The notes: a model not told the origin generated them from the letters alone. A stretch of 64,000 nt of DNA from CAWKOH01 sp963851245 (GCA_963851245.1 CAWKOH010000001.1:496001-560000); one strand, 5' to 3'. Counted from the stretch's first letter, positions 16,313-25,740 are shown. Numbers and translations: made by a program.

Positions 16313-17098
16313 TCACCCTTGCATGACGCCCCCAGCGTCCACCGGGATGGACTGTCCGGTGATCGTTCGGCTTTCGTCACTGGCCAGGAACAACGCCAGG
16401 TTGGCGACATCCTCGCAGGATGAGATGTCTTGTAGCGCGACGCCGCGCAGCAGGCGGGCCCGGTGGGTCTCGTAGTCGACGTTCTGTTCGTCGGCGGTGC
16501 GCTTGACCCAGTTGCGCCACAGGTCGGTGTCGATGCTGCCTGGAACGACGCAGTTGCAGCGGATTCCGTACTCTCCGACCTCGAGCGCCACGGCTTTGGT
16601 GAAGGCCCGCAGGGCCGCTTTCGACGTCACGTAGTGCGACTTGCGGACCATCCCATTGAACGCCGCGGTCGAGGAGAAGTTCAAGATCACACCCGACCGG
16701 CGTTCCAACATCGACTGTTTCAGCACTTCTCGGGTGCAGAGCATGGCCGCCGTGATATCGATGGCGATCGTAGCGTTCCAGTTCTCCAGCGTCTGCTCCC
16801 AGATCCACCGGTCCTGGCCCGGCGCGGCCGCGTTGTTGCACAGGACATCGACCTGGCCGAACTCGTCCACCGCCCGCGCCACCATCGCCGCCACGTCGTC
16901 CTCGTCGGTCACATCGGCCCGCATGGCGATCGCGCCTCTACCCGCCGCTGCGGCCGCCTGCTGAACCAGCTCCTCCCGCCGGGCCGCCAACAACACCCGC
17001 GCTCCTTCCCGAACGAACATCGAGGCCATCACCGGGCCCAGCCCGGTGCTCGCCCCAGTGATGATCGCCACCTTCCCATCCAACCGGCCACCCGTCAC
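16313..17098 (-). CDS. SDR family oxidoreductase (cassette copy A)
   Basis: The 261-residue protein has TGASTGLG (14-21), NNAA (88-91), Ser142/143 and Tyr156/Lys160 in YVTSK, so it should be an active NAD(P)-dependent dehydrogenase. By eye it differs at only about 32 of 261 positions from the SDR at 47605-48390, so the two are recent paralogues. Its ATG overlaps the stop of the NTF2-like gene by four bases. The C-terminal GQSIPVDAGG is the usual cofactor/substrate loop. Together with its neighbours it forms a cassette that occurs twice in this window. Confidence 0.93.
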   Translation of the reverse strand: MTGGRLDGKVAIITGASTGLGPVMASMFVREGARVLLAARREELVQQAAAAAGRGAIAMRADVTDEDDVAAMVARAVDEFGQVDVLCNNAAAPGQDRWIWEQTLENWNATIAIDITAAMLCTREVLKQSMLERRSGVILNFSSTAAFNGMVRKSHYVTSKAALRAFTKAVALEVGEYGIRCNCVVPGSIDTDLWRNWVKRTADEQNVDYETHRARLLRGVALQDISSCEDVANLALFLASDESRTITGQSIPVDAGGVMQG

Positions 17099-17598
17099 TT
17101 CGGACCCTCCCCGAAAAGCTCACCCAAAGTCTCCTTGAACAACGCCCGACCGCCACCCGTTTCATCGAGGAGCCGGTTGGTCCGCTTACGGACCCTCCAC
17201 GTCGAAGCGACCCGCTCGAGATCCCAGCGCACCGCGCTCACCCGCCACAAGTAGAACCGGTCCCCCTCACGGCGCATAACCAGCGAATAGTTGACCGCTG
17301 TCGCCCCATCGCCATCCACCTCGACCAGGATCGGCCCACCGAAATGGGCCACCCCCGCAGCGATCAGCCCCTGATGGCCCTCACCTTGCAGCATCTCATC
17401 AACCGCATGGCTTCCCTCGTAGGGCGCACCATCACCATCCCAATCGTAAACGCCATCTTCCAACCACACCGCCGCCGCAAACGACGTCAATCCAGCATCG
17501 GCCGCCGGCCCATAGGAAAGAACAAGACGCCGAATCGCCGCCTCATCCTCGAGCCGGCCAACCCGCGCCAATAGCTCCTGAACATCCGTTTCGCTCAC
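17095..17598 (-). CDS. NTF2-like/SnoaL-like protein (cassette copy A)
   Basis: The 167-residue protein has the N-terminal helix of SnoaL-like proteins (LEDEAAIRRLVLSYGPAADA) and the strand VYDWDGDGAPYEGSHAVDEM; such cone-shaped domains often bind or isomerise steroid- or polyketide-like ligands. I chose the GTG at 17598 because it gives exactly the same length and N-terminal register (15 residues before LEDEA) as the copy at 48387-48890; a GTG at 17646 would overlap the preceding remnant. The stop overlaps the SDR start. A catalytic role is not proven; it may act with the SDR. Confidence 0.82.
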   Translation of the reverse strand: MSETDVQELLARVGRLEDEAAIRRLVLSYGPAADAGLTSFAAAVWLEDGVYDWDGDGAPYEGSHAVDEMLQGEGHQGLIAAGVAHFGGPILVEVDGDGATAVNYSLVMRREGDRFYLWRVSAVRWDLERVASTWRVRKRTNRLLDETGGGRALFKETLGELFGEGPK

Positions 17599-17633
17599 GT
17601 CCAACTCGCTTTCTAACTGTTCTGGCCGGGTAG

Positions 17634-17700
17634 TTATCGGTCCCACTCGAACGGCACCAGGCAGTAGAACGGAGCAGCCAGAAGCCCCCGCAACCCCACT
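17634..17700 (-). pseudogene. 3' remnant of an EthD-like gene (cassette copy A)
   Basis: The minus strand here reads GLLAAPFYCLVPFEWDR and a stop. This matches GLLAAPFHTLVPFEWTR near the C-terminus of the intact EthD-like protein at 48898-49716. The rest of the gene is gone. The remnant lies immediately before the NTF2-like gene, in the same order as the intact copy, showing that the whole three-gene cassette was once duplicated. No function remains. Confidence 0.7.
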
Positions 17701-17806
17701 TGCCCAACATAGATCTTCACCCTAGCCAGCGTGCCAGGAGACGATGCTCAGCTGTTACGACCACAACTCGGTGGAGGGTAGGTTGACGGGTGCGTCTCGA
17801 AGGAGG

Positions 17807-19063
17807 TCAGACGGTCTTGCCTGGGATGGTCTTCCCGCAGATCGGGTCCATGTTTGGTACCACCTGGAAGGTGGTACCCGAGTACTTGGTGACCCACCCG
17901 CAGTTATCGGCGTCGCTGACGTCCCCGCGGCCCTCCAGGGCGAACGAGACCGTATGGCCGCCCCACAGGCCGGCCGCATCGAAGTCCGTGATACCCAACA
18001 TGGTGTTGATGAACGACGCCTGCGTCGGGTTGGCCCCAGCCTTCTGCAGGCCGTCGACGAAGGCGGCGACCGAAGAGTATGCGGCGTACTCGCTGAGGGT
18101 GGGATCCTGAGTCCAGTTGGCGTAGGTCTTCAGGGCGGCGACGAACTTCTCGGTGGCCGGAGTATGCATCTCAACCGGTTCGTAGCCGAGCACGAAATAC
18201 AGACCCTGCGCCGCCTGCGACGCCCCGGGGCCACCCCCGGTCAGGTCACCGCCGTAGCCGGTAGCCATCAGCCCCACTTTCAGGTTCACTCCCTCCTGAC
18301 GAAGGGAGTTCACCAGAGCGAACGAAGTCTGAGTCGTCACCCCAGGGAAAATGGAGTCGACACCGGCGCTCTTCATAGCCAGGGCGATGGGCTGCATGTT
18401 CGTCGAGCCCAGCGGCACGTTGGTGTTCACGTACCCCACCTTGAGCCCGGCCGCCGCCGCCGACGCCGCCGCCGACTTGGTCACCTCGGCCGAAGACGGC
18501 TCGATGCCGTAGCCGATACCACCGAAGTTCGTGCCTCCCAGCCCCTTGAGGACCTGCCCATATGTCGTCTGGACAGTCGTGTAGTTCTCGTAGCCGAAGG
18601 CCGAGAACATATTGCGCGAGGTCAGCCACTCCTCACCGTCCACATCGGCGCCGATCACCGGAATGTTGCTTTTGGACAGGTAGGGAGCGGCCGCGAAGCC
18701 CACCACCGAGATCTGAAAGACCGAGAACACGTGGTCCTGCTCGACCAGATTCTTCGCCGCGGTTTCGGCCTGAGTCAGCGAGGTTCCAGTGTCGGCGACG
18801 ACGTACTTGATGTTGTAGCCCTCTTCCTTGGCCACCCCGATACCCGCCTTGATACCCTGCAAAGTGGTGTCGCCCGTGACCGAGCCCGGGCCGGTCAGGT
18901 CGGTAAGGACCCCGATCGTGTACGTCTTGCCCTGACTCGAGGTGGAACCGATTCCGCCGGAGCTCGTACTCGAACTCGAATTCGACTTGGACGAACTGCT
19001 GCAACCAGCTGCCACCAAAGCAGCCGTCGCCAGCACAACAAGGACAGCCTTGGAACAATGCAC
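17807..19063 (-). CDS. Periplasmic-binding lipoprotein of a branched-chain-amino-acid-type ABC system
   Basis: The 418-residue protein starts with an export signal ending in the lipobox LVAAGC, followed by a Ser/Lys/Gly linker. The rest has the type I periplasmic-binding fold of LivJ/Peripla_BP_6 proteins (TIGVLTDLTGPGSVTG at the start of the mature domain, then IPVIGADVDG). The GTG at 19063 is preferred because GGGGAGGG lies 5 bases upstream. No permease or ATPase genes are next to it, so it is an orphan binding protein that may deliver a hydrophobic acid or act with a transporter elsewhere. A weak hexamer element (GACATC-GGAATC) lies at 19083-19094. Confidence 0.85.
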   Translation of the reverse strand: MHCSKAVLVVLATAALVAAGCSSSSKSNSSSSTSSGGIGSTSSQGKTYTIGVLTDLTGPGSVTGDTTLQGIKAGIGVAKEEGYNIKYVVADTGTSLTQAETAAKNLVEQDHVFSVFQISVVGFAAAPYLSKSNIPVIGADVDGEEWLTSRNMFSAFGYENYTTVQTTYGQVLKGLGGTNFGGIGYGIEPSSAEVTKSAAASAAAAGLKVGYVNTNVPLGSTNMQPIALAMKSAGVDSIFPGVTTQTSFALVNSLRQEGVNLKVGLMATGYGGDLTGGGPGASQAAQGLYFVLGYEPVEMHTPATEKFVAALKTYANWTQDPTLSEYAAYSSVAAFVDGLQKAGANPTQASFINTMLGITDFDAAGLWGGHTVSFALEGRGDVSDADNCGWVTKYSGTTFQVVPNMDPICGKTIPGKTV

Positions 19064-19395
19064 TGGTACCCTCCCCGATAGTGACATCGGAATCATTCCA
19101 CAACGGACGGCTCCAGGCAACGCGCCAGCTCCAGCCCGACCGGCGAAGGTAGGCGCCCTCATGGTTTGGCCGTCCGGGGTCGGAAAGCAGCTGGACCGGC
19201 CTGTAAACCTGGTCACCGCAGCCTCCCGGCGGATGGAGCTGTCGGCGGACCCCCGAGCGCATCGGGCTACGCTTACCAGCCGGCATGGGCAGCACCGTCT
19301 AGACGCTCTGGAGGTGGCACCCGTGGCGACATGAACAACGCGTATTCCCGAACCCTTCAGGCTGGCATTCGGGCCGGCTGGGCCCGTTAACAAAA
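19064..19395. other. Intergenic region without a recognised gene
   Basis: These 332 bases hold short frames in all phases but nothing with family features or a good ribosome binding site. The only notable elements are the weak hexamer pair near 19083-19094, 20 bases upstream of the binding-protein start, and the terminator hairpin that begins at 19396. Confidence 0.5.
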
Positions 19396-19421
19396 GGAGC
19401 CGGGCCCCAAGGCCCGGCTCC
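19396..19421 (-). terminator. Intrinsic terminator of the amidohydrolase gene
   Basis: GGAGCCGGGCC and GGCCCGGCTCC form a perfect 11-base-pair stem with a CCAA loop. On the minus strand the stem is followed by TTTTG. It lies 20 bases after the stop of the amidohydrolase gene (19441), exactly where a minus-strand terminator is expected. Confidence 0.88.
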
Positions 19422-19440
19422 AATCCGCGCAAGATCGGGT

Positions 19441-20646
19441 TCAGGCGGCGATCGGGTCTGGCCTGACCACCTCGGCCAGGTTGCCACCCATGATGCGAGC
19501 GATGTCGTCATGGGACAGGCCGGCCAGTTCCTCGACGTAGGAGGTGGGATGGGCGATCCCCTCGGGGTGCGGGAAATCCGAGCCGAACACCACCCGGTCG
19601 GCACCAACCAGTTCGATCAAGCCCCGCGGATCCTCCTCGTGGAAGGGGTGGACCCAAACGTTGCGCTTCAACACCGCGATGGGATCCTCGGCCCAAAGGC
19701 GCGGGTTCTTCGCGAAGGAGTGACCGACGGCCTCAACGAGAGGACGTACCCAGCCCGAACCGTTCTCCACCGGCAGCATCCGCAGCGTGGGGAACCGGGA
19801 CAGCAGCCCATGGCCCAGCATCGAGGCCACGCAATCATATATACCCCGGCTCTGGTAGTGCAGCACGTCGGCGAAGGCGCTCGGGCCGGCGAAAGGCAGA
19901 TACTCGTTGTCGCCGCCGCCCTCCCACTGGTTGAGGTAGCGCATCTGGCCGTCGTCGGAGGCATGCAGGCCCACGGCGATGTCGGCCTCAGCCACCTTCT
20001 GCCAGAACGGGTCGAACTCTTTGAGAGCGAATGACCGGTCGCCCTTGAACCCGGGCACAGGGGCCGGACGGATGAGCACCACCTTGGCGCCACGCTCGAC
20101 GACCCACTCCAACTCTTTAATGGCCTCGTCTACGATGGGCAAGGTGATGACAGGGGTAGCGAAGATGCGGTTCTCGTAGTTGAACGTCCAGTGCTCGTAC
20201 ATCCACTCGTTGAGGGCGTGGACCACGACGTGGGTCGCCTCGGGGTCCTTACGGAGGCGCTCCTCCAGCAGGCTCGCCAGCGTGGGCCACATGACCGCCC
20301 GGTCGACACCCAACTCGTCCATCAGCGCGACCCGGGGCTCGGGGGAGAAGAAGGCCTCAGGCGAGCGGATCGGCTTACCCATGATCTCACGGCGGGACTT
20401 GCCCTCCGGGTTGCCCTGCTTGAAGTACTCCTCCTGAGCGCCCGGAGCAGCGACGATCTCGAAGGTGGGATTGGGGATGTAGTCGGAGATCGTGTTCTTG
20501 AGGGCCAACTTGGTGCGGCCGTTCACGGTGACGTACTTGATCAGGCCCTCGTAGTCCTTCGGCAGGAACTTCGTGAACGCATCCACAGTCTCGTACATGT
20601 GGTTGTCCGCATCGAAGACCGGGAAGTCGAGAATACTTCCGGACAT
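19441..20646 (-). CDS. Amidohydrolase family protein (Amidohydro_2, metal-dependent)
   Basis: The 401-residue protein belongs to the ACMSD-like amidohydrolases. It begins FPVFDADNHMYE in place of the usual DxHxH strand, has GLHASDDGQ (metal His), and ends with GSDFPHPEG containing the catalytic Asp. Members in actinobacteria are common in lipid and aromatic catabolic regions and may hydrolyse C-C bonds or decarboxylate. The ATG at 20646 has GAGGAGG close upstream. It has its own terminator and a weak hexamer-like element at about 20690-20708. A second, distant paralogue is at 41510-42631. Confidence 0.88.
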   Translation of the reverse strand: MSGSILDFPVFDADNHMYETVDAFTKFLPKDYEGLIKYVTVNGRTKLALKNTISDYIPNPTFEIVAAPGAQEEYFKQGNPEGKSRREIMGKPIRSPEAFFSPEPRVALMDELGVDRAVMWPTLASLLEERLRKDPEATHVVVHALNEWMYEHWTFNYENRIFATPVITLPIVDEAIKELEWVVERGAKVVLIRPAPVPGFKGDRSFALKEFDPFWQKVAEADIAVGLHASDDGQMRYLNQWEGGGDNEYLPFAGPSAFADVLHYQSRGIYDCVASMLGHGLLSRFPTLRMLPVENGSGWVRPLVEAVGHSFAKNPRLWAEDPIAVLKRNVWVHPFHEEDPRGLIELVGADRVVFGSDFPHPEGIAHPTSYVEELAGLSHDDIARIMGGNLAEVVRPDPIAA

Positions 20647-20732
20647 GGCACCTCCTCTGGCTAACGTTTGCCGAGGTATAGAGTAACCGATTTCGACGCC
20701 GATGTCACTTCGGGACGTAATCAGGACTTCCA

Positions 20733-21141
20733 TGCGGTCGCCGGCTGATCGCCTATTCGATGCCCGACCACATGCGAACCCAGCTGGCCGTAGACGCCCT
20801 CACCATCGATGGAGCCGCCCGCGACGGTCACCCCGCCTTGGCCGGCGTGATCGCCCACGCCGACCGGGGCAACTGGGGCCCCCTTCAGCGGCTACCTGGA
20901 CTTCTGCCGGCCCGCCAGCTGCGGTCCTCGGTCGGCAAGACCGGCATCTGGGACAACGCTGGGGCCGAGTCGTTCTGGAAATCACTGAAATGAGAATGCC
21001 TCCAAGGGAGGGCGTTCGCGACTCGAGCCGAGGCCCGCAGGGCCATTCTCCGGTGGATCAACTGGTACAGCACGTCGAGGCTTCACCACCCTCAACGGAG
21101 TCCCAGCCCTCGAATGGGAACAGCAGTACCGTCAAGCGTGA
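20733..21141 (+). mobile_element. IS3-family transposase remnant
   Basis: Pieces of an IS3-type integrase core are spread over shifted frames. CGRRLIAYSMPDHMRTQLAVDA and HADRG come first, then QLRSSVGKTGIWDNAGAESF with the catalytic Asp and Glu, then ECLQGRAFATRAEARRAI and WINWYSTSRLHHP, and finally EWEQQYRQA at a TGA (21139). The N-terminal half and orfA are absent and at least two frameshifts separate the pieces. No terminal inverted repeats were recognised. It lies 40 bases from the end of the amber-interrupted thiolase gene. Confidence 0.8.
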
Positions 21142-21180
21142 TAATCACCGGTCCGGCCGAAGGGGACATGCCCAGACCGA

Positions 21181-22326
21181 TCAGGTTGAGACGATAGTGA
21201 CCCCGGCCGTCCCGGGCGCTCCGTACAACTGGGCATAGCCAACCCGGGGGTCCCCCGCCACCTGGCGGTCGCCGGCGGTGCCCCGGAGCTGGAGTACGAG
21301 CTCATAGATCTGCCGCAGCCCGGATGCGCCGATCGGCTCGCCGTTGGCGATAAGACCCCCGTCGGTGTTGATCGGCATCGGACCGTCGATCTCCGTCGCC
21401 CCATCGGCGATCAGCTGCTCCTGCTCACCGTCCCAGCAAAAGCCGTTCTCGGCCATGTGGATGATCTCTGCTCCGGCGTCGGTGTCCTGCAGCTGGATGA
21501 CGTCGACATCCTGCGGTCCGAGTCCGGCCCGCTCGAAAGCGGCCTTGGACGCGTCGACCGTGGGGGCCCCGGTCCGTTCGAGGGGGACCGACGGGCTGTG
21601 AACTTCGAACGCTCCGTAGCGACGGGTCCTCACCTCGGACGCTCGCAGGTACACGGGCTTCGACGTGAAATTGCCGGCGATGTCGGCTCGACACAAGACC
21701 ACGGCGGCGGCGCCCTCGTCCGGGCTGCAGAACATGTATTGGGTGAGCGGGTCGTTCACCATTCTCGACTCGCTGATCTGCTCGATCGACAGCGGCGAGC
21801 GCCGGAAGGCATTGGGGTTGCGAGAGCCGTTGCGGTAGTTCTTGGCCGCCACCGCGGCCAGCGTGCCGGGACTGATGCCGTGGTCGTGCATGTAGCGCTG
21901 GATCTTCATGGCGAAGAACTTGGACGTCAGAAACAGGCCGGTCTCGCCGTACCAGCTGGGCAGGCTGTACTGCATCGGGTCGGCGGCGAACGCCCCCGTC
22001 GGGTGCTTGTCCATCCCGACGGCCAAGCCGATATCGTAGAGACCGAGCTGTATGGTCTGGGCGGCCAGGCTCACCGCACTGGCCGCGGTGGCGCAACCGT
22101 TGTACACGTCGGTGAAGGGCAGACCGGTCAGCCCCAACAGATTGACCACCGCGTCAGGGTTGTCGACTTCGTAGCTGCCTCCGAAGGCGAACTGCACCTA
22201 GCGCCATTCCACGCCGGCGTCCTTCAGAGCGGCCCGGGTGGCGTCGGCGCCCATCTCGATCGCCGACTTGCCGGGGAAGCGTCCGAAGGGATGCAGGCCT
22301 ACACCCACTATCGCTACATCAGGCAC
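21181..22326 (-). pseudogene. Thiolase (lipid-transfer/SCP-x type) with an in-frame amber codon
   Basis: From the GTG at 22326 the frame reads VPDVAIVGVGLHPFGRFPGK to AGVEWR. A TAG follows at 22200-22198 as codon 43, then VQFAFGGSYEVDNPDAVVNL to the end. Without the amber codon it would be a normal thiolase-like protein of about 381 residues, with Cys in NGCATAASA and a GEPIGASG loop. These non-canonical thiolases act in side-chain retro-aldol or thiolytic steps together with a DUF35 protein. The DUF35 gene directly upstream overlaps it by 8 bases and is also broken. A start at the GTG just after the TAG would remove the first 43 residues. Confidence 0.85.
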
Positions 22327-22761
22327 TCGTGGCCTCCTTGGTCGGGGCGAAGGTGTAGATCATCACTTCGTCGCCGTTGTCGTCGACTTTTAAAGGGAAC
22401 GATCTCGAGTTGCACGGCCTGGCCGATGCGCGGGTCGCGAGTTCTCGAATCCGCTCAGTCGTGACTCGACCCGGAGCTCATGATCGAGCTCGACGTAGCC
22501 GACGAAGTAACGCTCGAACGATTCCGGGGTCTCCGGCCCAGCGTAAGGCGGCGACTTGGGAATGAAGTCTTGACTGGTCCAGGTCCACAGCGTCCCCGTC
22601 GGAGACAACTCCACTTCGCTCACGTCGTTCGCCGCGCACCCGGGGCAGGAGGTCTGTGACGGAAAGGTGTGAGCCCCACAAGCATCGCAGCGAGAGCCAA
22701 GAAGACGGGGGTCAGGTGCCGGCCAAGTGAAAAGGCCGGTGGCGATCGGGATCTGGGACAT
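22319..22761 (-). pseudogene. DUF35 OB-fold/zinc-ribbon partner protein with two frameshifts
   Basis: The frame begins MSQIPIATGLFTWPAP and contains the zinc-ribbon cysteines CDACGAHTFP and CPGCAA, then the OB-fold segment LWTWTSQDFIPKSPPY. Near 22438-22442 the frame shifts: LRDPRIGQAVQLEIVPF is found one phase over. Near 22388-22391 (an AAAA run on the coding strand) it shifts again: VDDNGDEVMIYTFAPTKEAT leads to a stop at 22319. The restored protein is about 147 residues, normal for the family. DUF35 proteins form obligate complexes with SCP-x-like thiolases, so loss here would also cripple the thiolase. Confidence 0.83.
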
Positions 22762-22815
22762 GGCTGGTTACCTCCTGAGGCGAGGAATGAGTCAGGCGCG
22801 AATCGACCGACCAAC

Positions 22816-23217
22816 CTAATTGTCGGGCTTGTCTCTCACTCCGTCGGCGGTGATGAATTGACATCTTCTCTTTTGAATGCGCCACCCGTCGTCGGTACGG
22901 CGAAGTTCGTCTGAGTAGAGGGTGCGCCTGAACTCGCCACCCGTGCGATCGATGAACAGCAGGTTCTGCTTGGTCACGGCGCGGTCGCCATCGACCAACT
23001 CCACCAGCGGCGGACCTCCGAGGTGCAGTCCGGCGGGGGCGCTCAGCATCATCTTTCTTATCCGGTCGCGGCCATCGAAGGAGCGGCCGTACACCTCGAA
23101 CGACCCGTCCTCAGTGAAGAGGTCGACGCAGCGGTCGACCTCATCATGGTCCAGGGCCAGGCAGTACTCGGCCAGCAAGTTCGCGATGGCGGTGTAGTCC
23201 TCTGAGCTTGTAGTCAT
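22816..23217 (-). CDS. NTF2-like (SnoaL-like) protein
   Basis: The 133-residue protein has the SnoaL-like pattern IANLLAEYCLALDHDEVDRC then FTEDGSFEVYGRSFDGRDRI and ends with RTDDGWRIQKRRCQF. These small cone-shaped proteins bind hydrophobic ligands; some are steroid isomerases or dehydratases. It is only distantly like the cassette NTF2 proteins. The ATG overlaps the stop of the upstream acyl-CoA synthetase gene by four bases, so the two are coupled. It lies 54 bases before the broken DUF35 gene in the same operon. Confidence 0.85.
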   Translation of the reverse strand: MTTSSEDYTAIANLLAEYCLALDHDEVDRCVDLFTEDGSFEVYGRSFDGRDRIRKMMLSAPAGLHLGGPPLVELVDGDRAVTKQNLLFIDRTGGEFRRTLYSDELRRTDDGWRIQKRRCQFITADGVRDKPDN

Positions 23218-24866
23218 ATCTGCTCCCGGCCAGGATAAGCGGCCGGATCTGAGGCGGCTGCGACCGAACCGCCACTGGAGCCGCCCGTGCTCGCTTGAAG
23301 CCGTTCTACGAACATCGAACGCTTCGCTGCCGCCTCCATGGTCAGGCGGGCCCGAACCACCTTGCCGGACGTCGTGCGAGGCAGCGGTTCGTCCCAGACG
23401 ACGACCTGTTCAGGCCACTTCCGGGTGGCCAGACCCTGTGCCCGGAGGTAGCCCACTACCGCCTCGAGCGTAACGTCCCCGTCCTCCTTTGGGACGACCG
23501 CCACTGCCAGACGCTCGCCTGTGTCCTGGTCGGGTACCCCGAAGCTAGCGCACTCGGCGACGCCCGGATAACCAAGCAAGGCGGCATCGATCTCGTTAAG
23601 TGAGATCTTGAACCCGTTCCGGTTGACGACCTCCTTCAAACGCCCAAGGACGGTGAGCCGGCCCTCAGTCACCTCGACCAGGTCGCCGGTCCGGAACCAT
23701 TCCCCCTCGTAGGCCTCTTCGTTGTCGGCGTCATCCAGGTACCCGAGCATCACCCCTGGTCCCCGCAGCATCCCCTCCTGGGGATGTACCGACGAGCCCA
23801 CCCGAACCTCGGTGCCGGGCATCAGGGCGCCGTCATCGCTGAGCCGTCCAGTCGATTGATCCCCGGCTAGCCTTCCGGTGGCGTTCGGCGCCTCCGAGGA
23901 TCCGTAGACGCGGATCACGTCGATCCCGTACTGGGCCATGATCCGCTCCAGGAAGGACCGCGGGAGCATCGTCCCTCCCAGCGCCAGGGTTGTAAGGGCG
24001 ACGCCCCGGTCGCCCCGGGAGTCCGCCACGCTGATCAACCGCTCGACGATGACGGGAGCCCCGCCCAGGATGGTGGCACCGCACCGGTTGATTCGGTCGA
24101 GAGTTCTCTCCGGCTCGAAGTCATCGTCGAGTACTAACGCAGAGTGACATTCGGCGGCCAGATGCATCTGCATCACGCCCGTGATGCTGGTCAAGGGACT
24201 GACCAGATAGATCACCGAGGTCTGGTCGGCGCCGATGGTGATGGCCATGTTGCGGGCCCCGCTGGTGAGAGTGTTGAGCGAGTGCGTGACACCCTTGGGC
24301 CGGCTGGTGGTGCCAGAGGTGAACAGCACCAACGCCGCCTGGTCGCGGTCGGGTTCCGTCCAGTCCGGCCCACCCTCGCCGGACGAGCCGTCGCCGGCGA
24401 GCTCTCCCAGGCGGATCTGCTCGAGATCGCCTAGTTCGTCGTTCAACCGATCGCGTTCGGTCTCCGGGAGCAGGACCACAGAGACCGGAATCGCATCCAG
24501 GGCCACCCTCAGGTCCCTCGCACCACATCGTCGATCCAGCAGGACCGCCGTCGCCCCGACCCGCAGAAGGCTATGGTACGCAACGACCCCCTCGAGCGTG
24601 TTGCCTGAGATGAGGATCGCTGCCGTCCTCGGGCCGACGCCGATCGAGACCAGCCTTCTCACCCCCGCCGCGATCCGAGACGCCAGGCCGGCCCAGGTTA
24701 TGGTGAGGGTGTCGTCGATTAGGGCGATGTCGTCCGGCCTATCCGAGGCCGCCGCTTCGATGCCGTCCCGCAGGCGGCGATCGTCCCAGTATCCGCTCTC
24801 TACATAGCCCCGGGCCCGGGCGACTGGAACCGGCCTAGACACGAGCATCGACACTGGCCTGCTCAT
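23214..24866 (-). CDS. AMP-forming acyl-CoA synthetase
   Basis: The 550-residue protein shows the adenylating-enzyme motifs in order: P-loop LFTSGTTSRPKGVTHS, VYGSSEAPN in place of the usual YGxTE, GEWFRTGDLVEV with the ribose-binding Asp, LGRLKEVVNRNGFKIS hinge region, and the catalytic Lys segment PRTTSGKVVRARL. It should activate a carboxylic acid to its CoA thioester. The ATG at 24866 overlaps the stop of the decayed synthetase upstream. A long upstream frame is ignored. The gene is intact although several of its neighbours in the same operon are broken. Confidence 0.9.
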   Translation of the reverse strand: MSRPVSMLVSRPVPVARARGYVESGYWDDRRLRDGIEAAASDRPDDIALIDDTLTITWAGLASRIAAGVRRLVSIGVGPRTAAILISGNTLEGVVAYHSLLRVGATAVLLDRRCGARDLRVALDAIPVSVVLLPETERDRLNDELGDLEQIRLGELAGDGSSGEGGPDWTEPDRDQAALVLFTSGTTSRPKGVTHSLNTLTSGARNMAITIGADQTSVIYLVSPLTSITGVMQMHLAAECHSALVLDDDFEPERTLDRINRCGATILGGAPVIVERLISVADSRGDRGVALTTLALGGTMLPRSFLERIMAQYGIDVIRVYGSSEAPNATGRLAGDQSTGRLSDDGALMPGTEVRVGSSVHPQEGMLRGPGVMLGYLDDADNEEAYEGEWFRTGDLVEVTEGRLTVLGRLKEVVNRNGFKISLNEIDAALLGYPGVAECASFGVPDQDTGERLAVAVVPKEDGDVTLEAVVGYLRAQGLATRKWPEQVVVWDEPLPRTTSGKVVRARLTMEAAAKRSMFVERLQASTGGSSGGSVAAASDPAAYPGREQI

Positions 24867-25721
24867 GAAAGCAGATGATTCAGTCGGTCGCGATCTACGT
24901 CCTGCAGGGGAATCAGGGCGGAATCCCGGTGCGGACGCCACCAGCCGTCCTCGAGCTTCCAAGCGTTCCTACGAAGGGTCTGCTTGTCAATCTTCATACT
25001 TGCTAACTTTGGCAGCTCTGGCACGAAGCGGACGAAACTCGGCACCCATTTAGGGCCGAGGTCTGGCTGGGCGGCGAAAAGGAGTCTAGCTCCGAGGCAT
25101 CCAGCGACAGGCCAGTGTTAGTCTCGATGGCCGCCATCACGCGATCGCCAACCGGGTCATCCGGAACGGCGTACACGGCGACTGCCCGGTCAGCCGGCCT
25201 TGCGTGCACCTCACGGCCCTCGGCAGGCCGGTGGATCCGGATGCGAAGATCAGTAGGAACAGGTCCTCCTCGGCGATCACCGGATAGTTCCGCAACGGCT
25301 CCACGCCCAGCAGCTCCTGATACCCAGCCGACTCGACATCGAGGAGGTGCTCGTTCGCAATCCCCAGGTCGAGTCCGTCGATGAGGGGGCGCATTCCGGC
25401 GGACGTGACGACCATCTGGCAATCGGTGTAGCGGATCAACTGTTCCAGTTGCTCACCTCGGTAGGTGGAGTTGATACCCACGATCACAGCCCCGGAGATG
25501 GCGGCACCGGTAAGCCAGAACAGGTACTCGGGAACATTGTCGAGGAGAACACCTATATGGGGCGGACGGCTTCGATCGGCGCGCTCATCGAACAGCGCGG
25601 CCCGTCGGCGCCCCTCCAGGACCATGTCTGCGTACGACCAACGCTGGTCCTCGAAGAGCAGGGCTGCACGATCGTCGTCCGCCCGGCTCAGAAGAACCCG
25701 ATCTACAGTCGTTGCAGCCAC
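24863..25721 (-). pseudogene. Acyl-CoA synthetase with its central region deleted
   Basis: From the GTG at 25721 the frame encodes a normal N-terminal half (LFEDQRWSYADMVLEGRRRA, IGVLLDNVPEYLFWLTGAAI, ILIFASGSTGLPRAVRCTQG). It then jumps in shifted frames to the C-terminal tail: AVYAVPDDPVGDRVMAAIE and FVRFVPELPKLASMKIDKQT. The middle of the protein, about 230 residues with the adenylate-binding motifs, is missing, so this cannot be an active enzyme. It is the first gene of the minus-strand operon that continues to 21181. A strong tandem-hexamer element (25741-25758) lies 20 bases before its start. Confidence 0.83.
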
Positions 25722-25740
25722 CAGATCGATTCCTGTTTAG

